In this document: one piece after another, positions 45,897 to 58,800 of the stretch | How positions within the stretch are numbered: the first letter of the stretch is position 1 | Layout: each line of letters starts with the position of its first letter | Assembly: GCF_016808335.1 (NCBI RefSeq) | Contig: NC_053142.1 | Coordinates: 48,975,992 to 49,039,991, forward strand | Direction: 5' to 3' | Source: Panicum virgatum | Taxonomy: Eukaryota > Streptophyta > Magnoliopsida > Poales > Poaceae | DNA: 64,000 nt | Notes under the pieces: model-generated | Told to the model about the DNA's origin: nothing | Databases searched by the model: none | The model's input: only the letters and a program-made list of their open reading frames with translations | Made by a program: the position numbers and the translations under genes

Positions 45897-46464
45897 TGCC
45901 CCTGCTGGTCTCCTCCTCTCTTCTATCCGAGCTCGGCGGAACTCAAACGAGCTGCCTGCATGCGGCGGCATCTGCTGCGAGAGAGGCTTGGAGATGCCGT
46001 GATCTGGTATGGGTTGGTTCCGCGGCTCTCCACTGATGTTCTGGATATCCAGTCGTGTCTGAACTTTCTGTGATTCTGTTTCTGCCCGTGCATGGCTCTG
46101 AACCTGTAGTTCTCTGCATCTGTGTGAAAGCAGGGTTGTCGATCAGTTGGCGGCATTGGCGCCGGTCACCGGAGCTCGGATGGAAGCAGAAGGAGAAAAA
46201 AAAAACGGGTCATGTGGCTAGCAGCTTCTGTTTTTTACTTCCACTATGGTCGATTGCTGTTGTAGATTAACTGCTTTGTTGGGAGAGGACGGACTTGTAA
46301 AACGTGTTTTTGCAGGATCTAGCTCCCACTTCGCTCCTAAGATTTCTTTGTGCTCGCAAAAGTGATGTCTTTGATGTGGCCTCATTCATGTTTCATTGCT
46401 CTGTGTTCCATTGTTTTTTTTAAAAAAAACACCCAGATAGATTGTGGCCGGTATATATTAGTAA

Positions 46465-46637
46465 CAAGGTTTTAAATCTCCCAATATAGCTTCCGTTATA
46501 GCATGCTATAGCTATTTCAGGCATACATCACTATTTGAACTCATGCGTAATTTAGTCGCTATAGCCTCATTCAGCCCGCTATTAGCTGTTTTTAGAGTCC
46601 AGCCGCTAAACCTCTTAGCCCGCTATTTAGAATCATG
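46465..46637. mobile_element. hAT-like MITE (173 bp)
   Basis: Ends CAAGGTTTTAAAT and ATTTAGAATCATG (imperfect inverted repeats), flanked by a perfect 8-bp duplication ATTAGTAA at 46457-46464 and 46638-46645. The interior is rich in 'gctata' and 'cccgctatt' words. Confidence 0.85.
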
Positions 46638-46820
46638 ATTAGTAAGAAGAAGAATTACATGAGTAAGATACGCAGAAACAACGACCTACCCTAGTCAGGT
46701 ATGCTAAAAGAATTACTCACTACTGAATGGAGCAACTAAAGAAGAAAGGGTTTTAGCCCAGCAAGGCACCAAGTTTTGACCTCATCATGAATGAGATCAA
46801 AGACACGACCTGAAGAGTTA

Positions 46821-47158
46821 AGGTATTTTACGGTTTATAATACTAGATTATACTAACATTTGAAAAGAACTATTATATTAGTATTGGACGGTTAAAATTA
46901 ATTGCAGGTAGTATACATAAGTATTATGGGTACTCTAATAGTATTTCAGGAAAAGATCATAGATGACATCTCAAACTTTTGTAATTAACCTAGCGGTGAA
47001 ACGATCCCACTTACTTTAGGTTATCATTTATCAACCTATCATGTTCATCTAAATTAATAACAGATCAATAATTACTATATTACCTTCACTAATAGATGGT
47101 TAGATCTTTTCTATATCATACACCACTACGTGATAGTATTATGAACCGTAAAAGACCT
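46821..47158. mobile_element. MITE (about 338 bp)
   Basis: TIRs AGGTATTTTACGGTTTATAATACTA-type: 46821-46845 pairs with the complement of 47133-47158 with few mismatches (core TTTTACGGTT). AT-rich interior, no coding content. Duplication not resolved. Confidence 0.75.
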
Positions 47159-47159
47159 C

Positions 47160-48329
47160 AAGTTCGGATACAAAGCTTACTGGTTCTTGTTCCATCATTC
47201 TAATAATCCAGGGGAAAGAAATAAAATATGTGGATGGATGGACACTTGACCCTGCTGTGTCTAGCTCAAAGGTTATCTTTGTTACAAGCCATTGGGAAAA
47301 TAGTTGCGAGTTGTGAGCTGGCTCATCTTTCTTGAAGGAAATGATGTGCACATGATGCCAAATTCAGACAGGCGTTTTGTTTGCCACTTCTCCTGCTGTC
47401 CTGCATTGTTGTTGCCTCATCAAGAGAAAACGAGAGCAAAACTCTCCCCAAGTTCCGTAGTGCGCGAACAACAGTGGTCACCCCATGTCTGGTTTGTCCA
47501 TTTGGCGGGCTGACGGCGAGGGCCTAGATGCCAACCGTAACCGACGGAACCTGACTCCAAAGCTCGCACGAGAGCCTCTTCAGCTGCACTGCACGGGCCG
47601 CAATCTGTGGTACGGAGGCAGGTGGCAGGCCAACCAGCGGCGGCGTGGCGAGGGAATGCGGATTTGGTGAGCGCAGTGGCAGCTGCCCCCCCCCCCTCCC
47701 CCCCCAGCCGTCGCCGGGTCCGCTGCCGCCGCCCATCGGCTATCGAACCCCGCCCGGCCGGGGGTGCTGTCACCCCCCTCACCCGTGCCGCCGGACCAAC
47801 CGCTGCCGCCTCCGGGCCTGCCGTCGCCGCCACCATCCTCCTCTAAGCCTGACGGGCATGGCACCCCGGAAATCCGAACTCCCTAAGCTCCGCCGCCTCC
47901 CGCCGCCAACCCGGCCGCCGGCGACCTCGCCGGCGACCGCTCCGCCCACCAACCACCCTTGGATGGCACCCCGGCGGCGCCGGCGGCAGCACGAATCTTG
48001 GCGCAATCGAACGGGAGTCCAGAGGGAGGACAGGAGTCGCTGCACTCATCAGAATGTTAACGGTGGCGAGGCCATCCTAAGCAGGGACAGTCCAAAGACG
48101 CGCCACCGTCTCTATGCTGCGAGTCGCCGCAATTCCTGCCGGAGCCGCTGGAGGCTCATAGATCGAAGGATCCTGAAGCGCTCGCGGCGGGAGGATCCTC
48201 AAGTGCGCGGAGTGCCGCTCTATAGCCGGCAGACGGCAGCGGAAACGCGGTGACTGCGGCCGCGACGGGGAACAAGGGTGGACGGTATTTCATTTACTGT
48301 CCACCCCGGAGGTGGGGGGGGGGACTATC
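47160..48329. other. No gene seen; GC-rich segment next to arm copy 3
   Basis: 47480-48250 is GC-rich, with overlapping open frames on both strands, a poly-C run (about 47686-47706) and no domain. It includes a palindrome GGTGGACGGTATTTCA / ACTGTCCACC (48277-48306) of the family seen at 50261, 50777 and 51696. Confidence 0.5.
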
Positions 48330-49000
48330 CATCACCTGAAGTGATATTTCACGGAACCATCGCTTCAAGAGTATGATTATAGTTTGGGTCGGCCCATTTA
48401 TATTGAATTGCTGTGCTTATTGATAGGTAATCTGTGCATGCATGCAGAAATAGACAAACATGATGATATCACACATGTATGCAAATCTAAAACTAAAAAA
48501 ACTATAATTATTAAACCAAACACTTGGATTAAATTTGAAATCACCATTATCTTTCTAACAACAAGATCTTTAAAACAAGATCACACTTACCTATGTTTGC
48601 ACGATATTTTTTAAAAATATATTTTTAATACTAAATAGTGAATTTCAGATTCTGGAAACAAATATTTTAAGAACACGAGCAAATGATTATTTTCTACGAA
48701 CAATAAATTAAATGTAATGAACAAATAATAATGTACAACGAACAAAATATTACACACCACGAATATTTGGTTGTATAGAATAAATAACATCACGAACAAA
48801 TGAGTCAACATCACGGAATAATTTAATCTACATAGCGAACAAATTAGATACACACAGACAAATAATTTTATGTGAAGACAAATTAGCATATAAAAAAGAA
48901 CTAATTATTTTTTTCACATACTAATGTATGAATCTACAATATATATAAATTAGTCCACATTGAGTATGAATCACTTTTAAATGTGAACAAAAGAATATGC
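48330..49000 (-). repeat. AT-rich transposon arm, copy 3 (inverted)
   Basis: Reverse complement of copies 1 and 2. Read on the minus strand it has 'tagattcatacattagtatg', 'taaaattatttgtc', 'ttccgtgatgttgactcatttgttcg', 'ctatttagtattaaaaatat' and 'gatcttgttgttagaaagataatgg'. It ends in the subterminal block 'actcttgaagcgatggtt ... aggtgatggat' (48335-48380). A purine-rich stretch (49030-49110) lies outside. Confidence 0.65.
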
Positions 49001-49325
49001 AGGCTTATTTATATATAAAAATAAATCTTTATATGCAGGCTTAGAGTAAAAAAGGAAAAAAAAAAGAATGAAGGAAAGAAATAAAAAGAAAAAAGAAAAG
49101 AAAACAATCGGAGCAGTATAGTGAAAAAATAATAAACTAAAAAGAAGATAATGTTCAGCCATGCGTATGCGCATGTTGCATGCAACTGCCCAACTCAATT
49201 GCATGCGGATGCAATCGAAAGAGAAAGTAAAATTTGGACATAGTACCTGCATGTGATGTTATTAGGCCAGATGGAATTAAAAACAGCTTAATCTGTGCTT
49301 CAAACGATGGATCTGACATCTGTAG

Positions 49326-49327
<2 letters not shown>

Positions 49328-49380
<53 letters not shown>
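49328..49380. repeat. (TA)n microsatellite
   Basis: About 26 uninterrupted TA dinucleotides. Confidence 0.97.
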
Positions 49381-49382
<2 letters not shown>

Positions 49383-49759
49383 CCTTTCCGGTCACGGGGG
49401 CGTCATATCAAAAACGAGCGGCAGGATTCGTAGCGGCGGAGGCAAGAGAGAGCGTCGGGTGGGCCGAAAGGCGGCCAGCGCGGCCCAGTTTGCTGCCGAG
49501 GCCCAGAAAATGAATAGCAGGCACACTCCGTCCGTCATCACCGCGCCGGCCAACGCAGGTAACGGTGCCGGCCGTCATGCCGCCGTGCAGGAACTCGCGC
49601 CGCCGAGTGCCGGAAAGGGAGGAGATGATTGCCTTGCAGGAGCTGTCCTTCAATCATGGCGGGAGGAGGAGCACAGATTACACTAGAGCCGCTGCTGAAT
49701 GCCGCAGCTTCATTCAGGTCTGAGGAGAAGGGATCGGAGTAGCTCGGCGGGAGCCACGC

Positions 49760-52080
49760 CGGCGTGGCCTTGACAAACCTCTATGCTTGCAGAATCGATG
49801 GTGCTAGGTCTCCGTCTTATTGGCATCACTGCAGCAGCGAGAGAGTGGAATCTTGCAGAAAATCCGTCCGAAACCAGTTGACCTGCCTGCAGACTCTGAT
49901 GTTTTTGGTGCTTTCCCCCTGCAATGGTGCTAGGTCTCCATCCTTGCCTCCTTGGACGCGGGGAGGCGGACGCTCCGTCGAGGTGGATGGTCGGCACAAG
50001 CGCCGTTGACAGCGTTGGTCAGCACGCACCTGCGCGCGGGCGTCCGGCCGTGTGCCTGCTACCTTGCACGCGACGCGGCGGAGCCGAAGGGCGGCGGGGC
50101 TCCGATCCGGCGAGCAAACCGAGAGCGGCATAGTTGGCGTTCGTGGACCTGGACGCTGTGGGCTGGACCCATCCGAGTCCAAGTCTGACGAGGAAGACGA
50201 AGACTAGCGCAGAGATCAGAGCCGCACATGCTCGATCGGACGACGCGTAGACACCCAGGGGGCGGACGGTGTTTCAAATACCGTCCACCCGGACGGTATC
50301 TCAGGTACCGTCCGCTCCGTGGGATCGCCAGGTCGCCATGCCCACCGCACGCCGCGGCTCGCCCGTGCGCCGGCGAGTCCTGCCGGCCGCCGGATCACAT
50401 GTTCTTGCTCCTGGAGGCCCTCGCACTGGAGATCCTGCAGCGAACACTCGGCACCGGCGAAGGCGTCTTTGCGACCGCTCCTCGCGGCTCGCGCTGTGCT
50501 GCCTGCCATGCCCGCCAACGGCCGGCACCTGCCCGTGGCCGGCCGTGTGCTAGTTGCCTTGCACGCGCGTGCGCAACTGTGCGGTTGGCATGGGCACCGA
50601 GGAGCCCCAGACAATGGAGCAGGGCCGGCGGGCGGCAGAGCTCCGGCGAGCAAAGCGCGGCGTGGTTGGCGAGCCGTCAGAGTCCACGTTCACATCTGGG
50701 TCTGACAAGCAAGACACAGAGACTCGCATATCTTGTCCGTTCAAATCCAATCGGACGGCTTGCAGGCACCTAGGGGGTGGACGGTATTTGAAATACCGTC
50801 CGCCCGCTCTGTCCACCGTCCACCCCGTGGGGGTGCGAGAACGCCGTCTCCGCGGCACGCCATGGCTCGCCCGAGCGACGGCGACTCCCGGAGGCCAGCG
50901 CCTAAGGCGTCTTTCCTCCTGCACACCGTGCCGCCGCCGCCGCCGCCGCGGCCGCCGCAGTTCGCATCCACCATGCGCTGGCGTCGTGCGCTCCCAGTGC
51001 CCCTCCTCCCTCTTTTAGCCCCGCCGGCAACTCCACGCCCGCGCGCCGATCACCAGCTCGCTCTGCGATGGCGACCGAGCAGCGTGGATTCTACAGGATC
51101 GTCTCTGCAGATTTTGCAGTCTGTCGGCGCGTTCATCCGACGACCGCTTATGGATGGATTTCGTTGGACGGAACGTCCAGTCAGACATTCAGCAACGAAT
51201 ACAATCAAGATAACCAAAGATCAGTGCTGCACCGAATTGAAACGGACGGGGCAAGGGATTCAGGTCTAGATGCTTATCGCTACACCTTATCCCCTCCATT
51301 ATTGGCCTTCCGGCGAGGTGGATGGTTTCGGCACAGGCGCCACAGAGACCGGGCGTCCGGGCCAGGCAGCGGTGGTCAGCTCCTGCACGCCGGCGTCCAG
51401 CCGTGTGCCCTTGCTCGCGACGCGCCGGCGCCGCCCGTCCCTTGTCTGGAGTCCGTGTAGCGCGTACGCGTGGTCCGTGCAGCAGCGAGGAGCCCAAGAT
51501 AGAGGAGCGGGGCGGGCTGACGGCGGAGCTCCGGCGAGCAAAACGAGCGGCGTGACTGGCGTTCATGGACCTGGGCGCTGGATGGACCCGTCAGAGGCCA
51601 AGTCTGACGAGACGAGGAAGATGAAGAGGAGACTCTCTCGGCAAGCGCCGATCTGGACCGCACATGCTCGATCGGACGACGCATAGGCACCCAGGGGGCG
51701 GACGGGGTTTCAAATACCGTCCGCCCCGTGCGATCGCCAGGCCGCCGTCCCCGCCGAGCGCCGCTCGCGCCTGCCGCCGGCTCCCGTGTCCTCATTCCTG
51801 GAGACCTCGCCGCCGCCGCCGCCGCCGCCGCACTGAAAGGTGGATCCTCGATCGATCAGGTGCCAATCCGTTAAAACTTAAAACGATCGATTCGGCGACA
51901 TGAATTCAGAGCTCGCAGCACAGAGCCACAGACCATCGGAGCCTGGTGTTTCTGCAAGCAGCTTCGTTCTGCTCGCCACCATGATGAGCTTTGCTTGTCG
52001 CCCATGTCCCGTGCAGCAGCGAGCCCCAGGCAAAGGAACAAGGCCGGCAGGCAGCGAAGATCCGGCATGGAAATATTTTG
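49760..52080. repeat. Cluster of diverged tandem units with ACGGTATTTCAAATACCGT palindromes
   Basis: Three (perhaps four) related units of uneven length share, in order: 'cgtccggccgtgtgcc', 'agctccggcgagcaaa.cg.gcggc', 'tggcgttc.tggacctgg', 'ccaagtctgacgag', 'gcacatgctcgatcggacga' and 'acccagggggcggacgg'. Each unit ends in a near-perfect palindrome (50261-50290, 50777-50805, 51696-51726). Open frames of 100-180 codons exist on both strands, but none shows a domain. Best read as locally amplified transposon or captured GC-rich sequence. Confidence 0.6.
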
Positions 52081-52329
52081 TCACTCGAAGCTGATCTATA
52101 GGTTGCAAAAGTGATAAAAAGCAACAAAGAAATTCAGGCAGTCCCAACTCCCAAATCAGGTACTCCCGATTATTAGAATCAGATTGGCTATATGTAGCGT
52201 CGTTCGAAGTTGATCCATGGTTACAAAAGTTACTGAAAAGTAACAAAAAGTTAAATCACTTGAGAAATAGGGAATCCCTTGTGAACAGGCGGAGCTCTGA
52301 CCATTGACACAGCAACTGATGCATATCAG

Positions 52330-52611
52330 CAGGGGCGGATGCACACCCCGGGCCACCCGGGCCATGGCCCGGGGTTCGGCCCAAATTTTTTTCATTTTGC
52401 AGTAGCTTCTACCTCTGGACTTGGATCAATTGCTGAAGAAGGACTTGGATCAATTGCTGAAGAAGAATAAATATATTACTTCACGATGGCGCTTTTTGTA
52501 TGTTATCTATCTTTCCGTTTATATTTTTATGTATCTTTTGAACTGTGAGTTTGTGGACGTCTATACTTAAAACTCGGCCCGGGGTTCGACTCAATCCTGG
52601 TTCCGCCACTG
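52330..52611. mobile_element. hAT-like MITE (282 bp)
   Basis: Ends CAGGGGCGGAT and TTCCGCCACTG (inverted), perfect 8-bp duplication CATATCAG at 52322-52329 and 52612-52619. Contains a direct repeat of 'cttggatcaattgctgaagaa' (two adjacent copies, 52421-52467). Confidence 0.9.
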
Positions 52612-53152
52612 CATATCAGTATTCAGTACACATGTGGAATGACGAAGGTTTTTAGAGCCAGGGCGGCTCTTCCCGGCTCATCGCGTGTTAAAAGAAATGG
52701 AAGTCGCACTTTATCGTGTCGTGTGGCCCCAAAGATATTGGAAGAAAGCATCAATTGATCATTGCCCGCGGCAGTGTAATCGATGGTTCGTGCTGAATAA
52801 TCGATGCAAAATAAATAAAAATATTAGGATTAATAATCAATTGACCATGGTCGAGTCGGTAATCATATCATGCAATGGATGCAGCGCGTAATCAATTGAT
52901 CGTGGTCGAGTCGGTAATCAATTGCTGAATAAAGAGCAGCGCTAGCTCATTTCTCCAGGCGAGCCTTTCTTTTCACAGGTTTCAAGCGGCGCGATTGCTC
53001 GCCAACCGTGTGAGACGCGTGCGATCTGAAAACTAGTACTAGCTCTGAATTCCTGAAAGGCGAGGCATGCCGAGTACCCTCTGCTCTGCTCTGTCCCTGT
53101 CGTGGGCCTCGTCCAGCAAAGCCTGACGCGTCCGGCGAGCCGCCACGGCGTG

Positions 53153-53159
53153 TATAAAT
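53153..53159 (+). promoter_or_regulatory. TATA box of the small gene at 53304
   Basis: TATAAAT, 150 nt upstream of the start codon and followed by a C-rich leader. Typical spacing. Confidence 0.65.
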
Positions 53160-53303
53160 GGCACGCTCGGCGGTCGCCTCCGGCACTCACCGCTACTCCA
53201 CTGCCAACCAACCATAGTAGGCAAGCAAGGCAATTCATCACCGAAAAAATCATCGTACTAGCTAGCAGCACGCAGAGCACAAGCTACGAGATCATCGTCG
53301 TCC

Positions 53304-53609
53304 ATGGCCAACTTCGCCGCTCAGCTCAAGGACAAGCTCCTCGGCCTCGTCGACCGCGTCGTCAGCTGCGGCGGCCGCGGCGCCTGCGCAAACAAGGATG
53401 TACCGGAGGCGCCCGCCAAGTTGCCAAATGTTCAGGTGTGCTTGCTTCATCAGAATCGCCTACGAGTTCCTGTCAATTACTCCTCACATGCTTCTGCTAC
53501 ATCCATGGATCGCTGACTTGTACTGTGGCACCGTTTACTTTTGCAGCCCATTGCGATCAAGCCGAGAGATCCCAACGTGAGCCAAGGATCAAAGCCCGGC
53601 TTCAACTGA
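53304..53609 (+). CDS. Tiny two-exon protein of unknown function (64 aa)
   Basis: Exon 1 is 53304-53435 (44 codons), donor CAG|GTGTGC. Exon 2 is 53547-53609 (20 codons plus TGA), acceptor TTTGCAG|CCC. The N-terminus is MANFAAQLKDKLLGLVDRVV, an amphipathic helix. A Cys/Gly-rich link (CGGRGAC), the block KDVPEAPAKLPNVQ and a polar tail ending KPGFN follow. No signal peptide or membrane segment. The gene is real by structure: TATA box, splice sites, and a paralogue at 62852-63868 with the same exon break after ...VQ. I do not recognise a characterised family. Confidence 0.82.
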
Positions 53610-55480
53610 GACCAACCGCGTTAAATAAACGACTCGACTTGTTCATCGTTGTTGCGTGCATGGTTGATGACATGCTTGCCGGTGTTCCAAATAAGAATTC
53701 TCCTGTTCCATTGGTTGTAATGGAACCACCTTGAGATTTATTTTTTTATTTTCCTTTCGAAGTTTCCCTTTGATCCATGAGGATCTGGGCGTGTATTTTT
53801 ATTTTGAAACATGCAACCTCAATAAAAATAGTAGTTTGATTAATGGTATATCCACTCAAGTGACTGATCGCCTTCCATGTATTCTTTACCATTCAGATCC
53901 TCTCGTGCATTATATTCGCCATATAAAAAACGCTGAAGGTGAAGTTTGAGATTGAAATGGGCTCAATAAAATCTGATGTGGGCCTGTGGCTGTTGTCCTG
54001 TGCCACCCATATTTTTTTCTTTTAAAATTGTGTTTTGTAAAAATAATATCCCGAGTCAAATTTCCAAAAGTATACTAGCTTATACAGTGAACACAAAAGG
54101 CCAACTTAAATACCTCCAGTTGAAATGGCAAAATGTAAATATTTGCATTTCTACTGGTGAGATATCCTTTTTCTTCGCATCACTTATTCAGGAAACCGTA
54201 ACTTTTATGTGTGCTCAAATGAAAATGAAAGTTATGAAGCTCTTCAACTTTGTATAAAATGCACATATCTATTTATAGATCCAAATATTGTATTGATTAT
54301 TTTTTACACCCAACATGGCTTTTAATGAAAAAGTAATGGTGTAGAACATAGTTATATATTCCGGAAAGATAAATAAAGAATAACCATCCAAACTTTATTT
54401 CCATCGGAGGTCATATGGAAACGTTATTATTTCTAAAATTACACTACACTGAGCGCTGGTGACTGGAAAGATAAAAAATGATGTATACATAGATCTACAA
54501 CTAGAGACCAGAACACTTTATCGATTACTTGGGTGTAAATACTGCTTCAAATGTAAAAGTGGCGAGCCACAAATTTGCAGACCTCATCGAGCGCTATAAT
54601 ATTCACATAAATTTTATCTTGAGCCCAGCTCATGTGAAGAAGTTAAGATTTTTTTGAAGATGTGCTGCGTAGCCCTTTGTCTTGTTGATATTAAAATTCT
54701 GCGATTTGAATTGGCGGATCTTAAATATCGCTGCTTGAGTTGGTGGGATACTATATATGTTTGCAAATTTATGCCTTGGGATATTAGTTTTGCAAAGAAA
54801 GTTTAATAGTAATAAAAAACTCCACAGCAAGTTAATCATCGATCGATCGTATGTTCAAAAATAATAACATTACCCGCAAAAAAATTAAACCTCCATATGC
54901 CATACTAATGTAGCCCAACTCAGATCTTTATGATGGCACACATGGGCCAGCCCACCACTTGCACTAGTTTTATCTTTGCGCCCCCACCCTCCGGGTCCGG
55001 GAGTACTCCAGAGTCCAGAGTATTGAGTACAGAGCGACCCCTCCATCGATGATCGATGCCTGGAAGCTCCAACCGACCTCCATCCATGCCTGGCACGCCA
55101 ATAAAGTTGAGTCCTCTTTCAAAAAAAAAAAAAATCAGTCCTGAATCCTGATCCACGATGAGGCATGCATGCACCACATGTGGAATCACGAACATTCCTT
55201 CCTCCTGATCGCTCTCATGTGTCGCCGGGCAGCCACCGCGGGCAGCACCTGCTCCAGGGCGACGGGAGCCGGCGGGCTGCGCGGCTGGAGCGCCCCCGTG
55301 CGCGAGGCGGCCGACCGCGCGCTCGCGGCAGCGTGGCGGCGGCGGGGGCGGCGGCTGAAGGGGATCGGCAACAAGAAAATTGGAAAAAAAAAGACAAATC
55401 AGTAGGATACATAGTTGGGAGTCCAAATAGAGAACCACCAAATTAGTGGGGTGAGGGAGAAATTTAGAAGACCTACTAAA
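53610..55480. other. AT-rich intergenic region, no gene seen
   Basis: 53610-53950 is the 3' flank of the small gene. 53960-54900 is AT-rich and resembles old transposon DNA. A GC-rich island at 55200-55370 has an open frame without a recognised domain. Confidence 0.45.
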
Positions 55481-55837
55481 ATGGCAGTCTATTTAGAGCA
55501 TCTCCAGCCGGGCAGCCCAAATATAGACCCCTATTTTGTATTTTTAGGCCGATCTATAAAATTTAGAGGCTTGAAATTCTCTCCGGACTCCAGTCAGCCC
55601 GACCAAATGATAGCTCCTAAATCAATCTGGCCAGTGGGACCCAGTTGTCAGCGAAACTCTCCCCGTCCTCCCTCTGCTCGCGCTCCTCTGCGCCGGCGAC
55701 CTCGCGCCTCGCCGCCGTCCTCCCTCTCTCCCTCCCGCACCCGACAGAGACCTCCCTCCCGCACCCGCGGCGAGTTCGTGCCGCGCCGGCCGCCTCTCCC
55801 CCGCGCCGCCGTGCTCGTCGGCTGCGGGGTCGCACTG

Positions 55838-58800
55838 TGTGACATAACCGCCAAGTTAAATGGCTTAATTAAGCGTAATGGCCATCATTTAAACGCATCA
55901 GGCGCATTAGCTTAATTAAGTGTAACCTGACAGCCTGTTTCCAACCCACAGGCCGATCGAAACACACCAGAAGTCTCATGCGACGGCGAGCACAGACGGT
56001 ACCAGCATGATATAATTTCACAAAAATAGATAATAACATAAATATTTCCAAAACAGCTTTAAATTTAGAATTTACATAAAATAAATAGCAGCAGCGGAAG
56101 AGAATATGACCTGAGAGAAAGAAATTTGATTGAGAACCAATAAAACAAAACGATAACTATGAACACGTGAGGACGTCACATTGAGCCCACTGATGCGATT
56201 CATGTTTAGCTTCTATACCTGAAACAGGGTAAACAACAAACTCTGAGTATACTAATACTCAGCAAGACTTACACGACTTTTGGGTATATTTAGCCCACAT
56301 ATCTAGACATGCAAAGCTTTCTGGCTGGTGGATTTATTTGCAGAAAAGCATCTAAGGGTGGATCCTTACTTTCCATATTTTAGCTCACATTCTATATAAA
56401 TTAATATTCTCTAGCCATTTGCAGAACCCCTTCTAAAACAAACATAATAGAAGATCAATTAGTAATCTCAACATTTCCTTCAACATATACATTTATATTC
56501 CATCTCATTACTACGATGCGGTGCTGCGATCAAGGTGCTCATATCCGAGAGCGACTGACGGCGAATCAATCCGATTTAACCTTGCAAGGTGGACCTAACC
56601 AACACGGCACGTATTTGCCCCGTCGGACAATACAAACCAACCATTCACCTCCCCGCCTCGAACTACAGGAACCAGCCCAATGACATATGGTCAGCCAAAC
56701 TCAACGTGAGACCACCAAAAGTAAACACATGCATCCCCATTTCTCCGCGACTACTCAACTACCCCAGGAGTTGGGTGCGGGTTCCTGTACTTTCGAAGCA
56801 AGGCAGTACTCGGCTTACCGGTTTCGACTACCTCCTACTCCCGGCATGCAGTTAGTACAATTCAAACTCGATCACAGGGCCAGACAACGAATGGTCCTTA
56901 ATCGACACAGACGGGCTAGCCTTTCCCCGCCCGGTCTCCATTTTCTTTTCTTTCTCCAACCTATTCCATTATTCCATATACTCAAAATAACGATACATCC
57001 TATATCTCGCGAGTGACCAGAAATCACTCGACTTCCACCGAGATCTTATTAAGCATAGCATTTCTATCGTCCTATATATACTAGTATAACTATAGGGAAC
57101 CTATGGATCATGCAACTAGAGTTCCAAATAATTCCTAAACCTAATGCACAAGTAATAGAAACATATATAGATGTCATAAATTGAAATAATAGGATGTGCA
57201 CCGGGGCTTGCCTGTGATTAACACTAGGTCAGTGTTTGTTAGATGACACTCGCTTGGCGAGTATTCTGGCCCAAGCATGTACTCCTGGTTCTTTGCCTCT
57301 TCTGGATATGTCCACCAAACATCGTCTTCGTGTTCGGTTCCATCAGCACGTGCCTCACATCCACGCGTTGTATATCTAGCGCACCTAAATGATATGCAAT
57401 GATACGAGTGCATGAATATAAGAAAAATAACACATGATGCAATGCAATGTGACTAATAGAAAAGATATGACTGGGCAATTATTTACCGAGTAAACATAAC
57501 AAACGAGCTCACAAGGCAAATGGGTTGGGGCTGCAATACAAGAATTCATTCAGTTTATTTTAGCCTAAAGTGTTTCCTTCAAAAGCATTACTAAACTTAT
57601 TTAGAAAAGCCAAGCAATACGATAAAGCAAGAAGGATTAAACTAGAACTTGATGTAACAAGCGAGCAAGCATAAGCAAGATAAATAAAGACAAACCACAT
57701 TTTGATATATCCGATTTAACATGATTTATACATGAACAAGAATTTAATAACTGAATTTACCATTCAATACAATATTTATAAAAAAGTTTGTACAACTAGA
57801 GAGCAGACACAGGCAGCATATAGAGAGATGCTTATCAATAGTTGCATCAACCCTACACTAGTTTAACACACGGGCACTTCATACAACCAACATAACCAAC
57901 ATGTCAGATGTAATTAAAGTGTTTCAAAATTTTGTTAGACAGCTCATGAAAACTAGCTCCGATGACTAACCACCAGTCATGACATCATATGTACAAAACA
58001 AATATTTATTTTCTTCTAAACCTATTATCCACGTTCTTAATATTAAACAAGCCTATTATGAGGTAAATTAGTAACTCAGGATATGAAATTCTTACCTTAA
58101 ACTACAAACATTATCACTAATTTACCATGAAATTGCTAAAGCATTTGAATTGTTACAACTTCATTTAAGGAATTATTACAAATTATCCACATAAAGCATT
58201 AACAAGCAATTATTGATTTCCAACAAAATATTAAACTAAAGCATGCCATATTATCTACCCAAAGCATATATCTAGTCGTGAGGGGCATAACAAAATAAAT
58301 CTCGTCACTTATGGTTCAAACTATAATTTACTAGGCATTAAATAAGTTTAGCACATTTTCTATTTTTACACCTTTCTATTATTCATAATAATTTATTAAG
58401 CACTATCCAACTTAAATCAACAACTCAGTCATACATGCATCAATAATTCTGAAATTTTTATCACAGAACCTACATCACATGAATAACCTACCATAAAAAT
58501 TTCATAGCAAAAGGAGAAACATAACTACATATATGATTTTATCCCTAACAAGCATGGATAAAATTCTAGGACAATATTTTTCTACCTACACATGTCATAT
58601 TATAGGTTCACTACATAGATCTAATCACAAAGATTACAAAAAGTCCTTATTTGTCTTTTTAGGATTTTTCTACTATTTTTAATTGAATTTCCAAATTTAC
58701 TGCAAAAATGTAAAAACAAAACTAGATATTATGTTTAAGTCCCTAGATTTGCAAAAAAACCCCTAGAAAGATTTGGGACCTCGCAATCTAGCCCTTGGCC

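Noticed and set aside
45861..45900. Possible microRNA precursor
   Set aside because: The stem is only 8 bp with an 11-nt loop, too short, and no known plant miRNA sequence was recognised.
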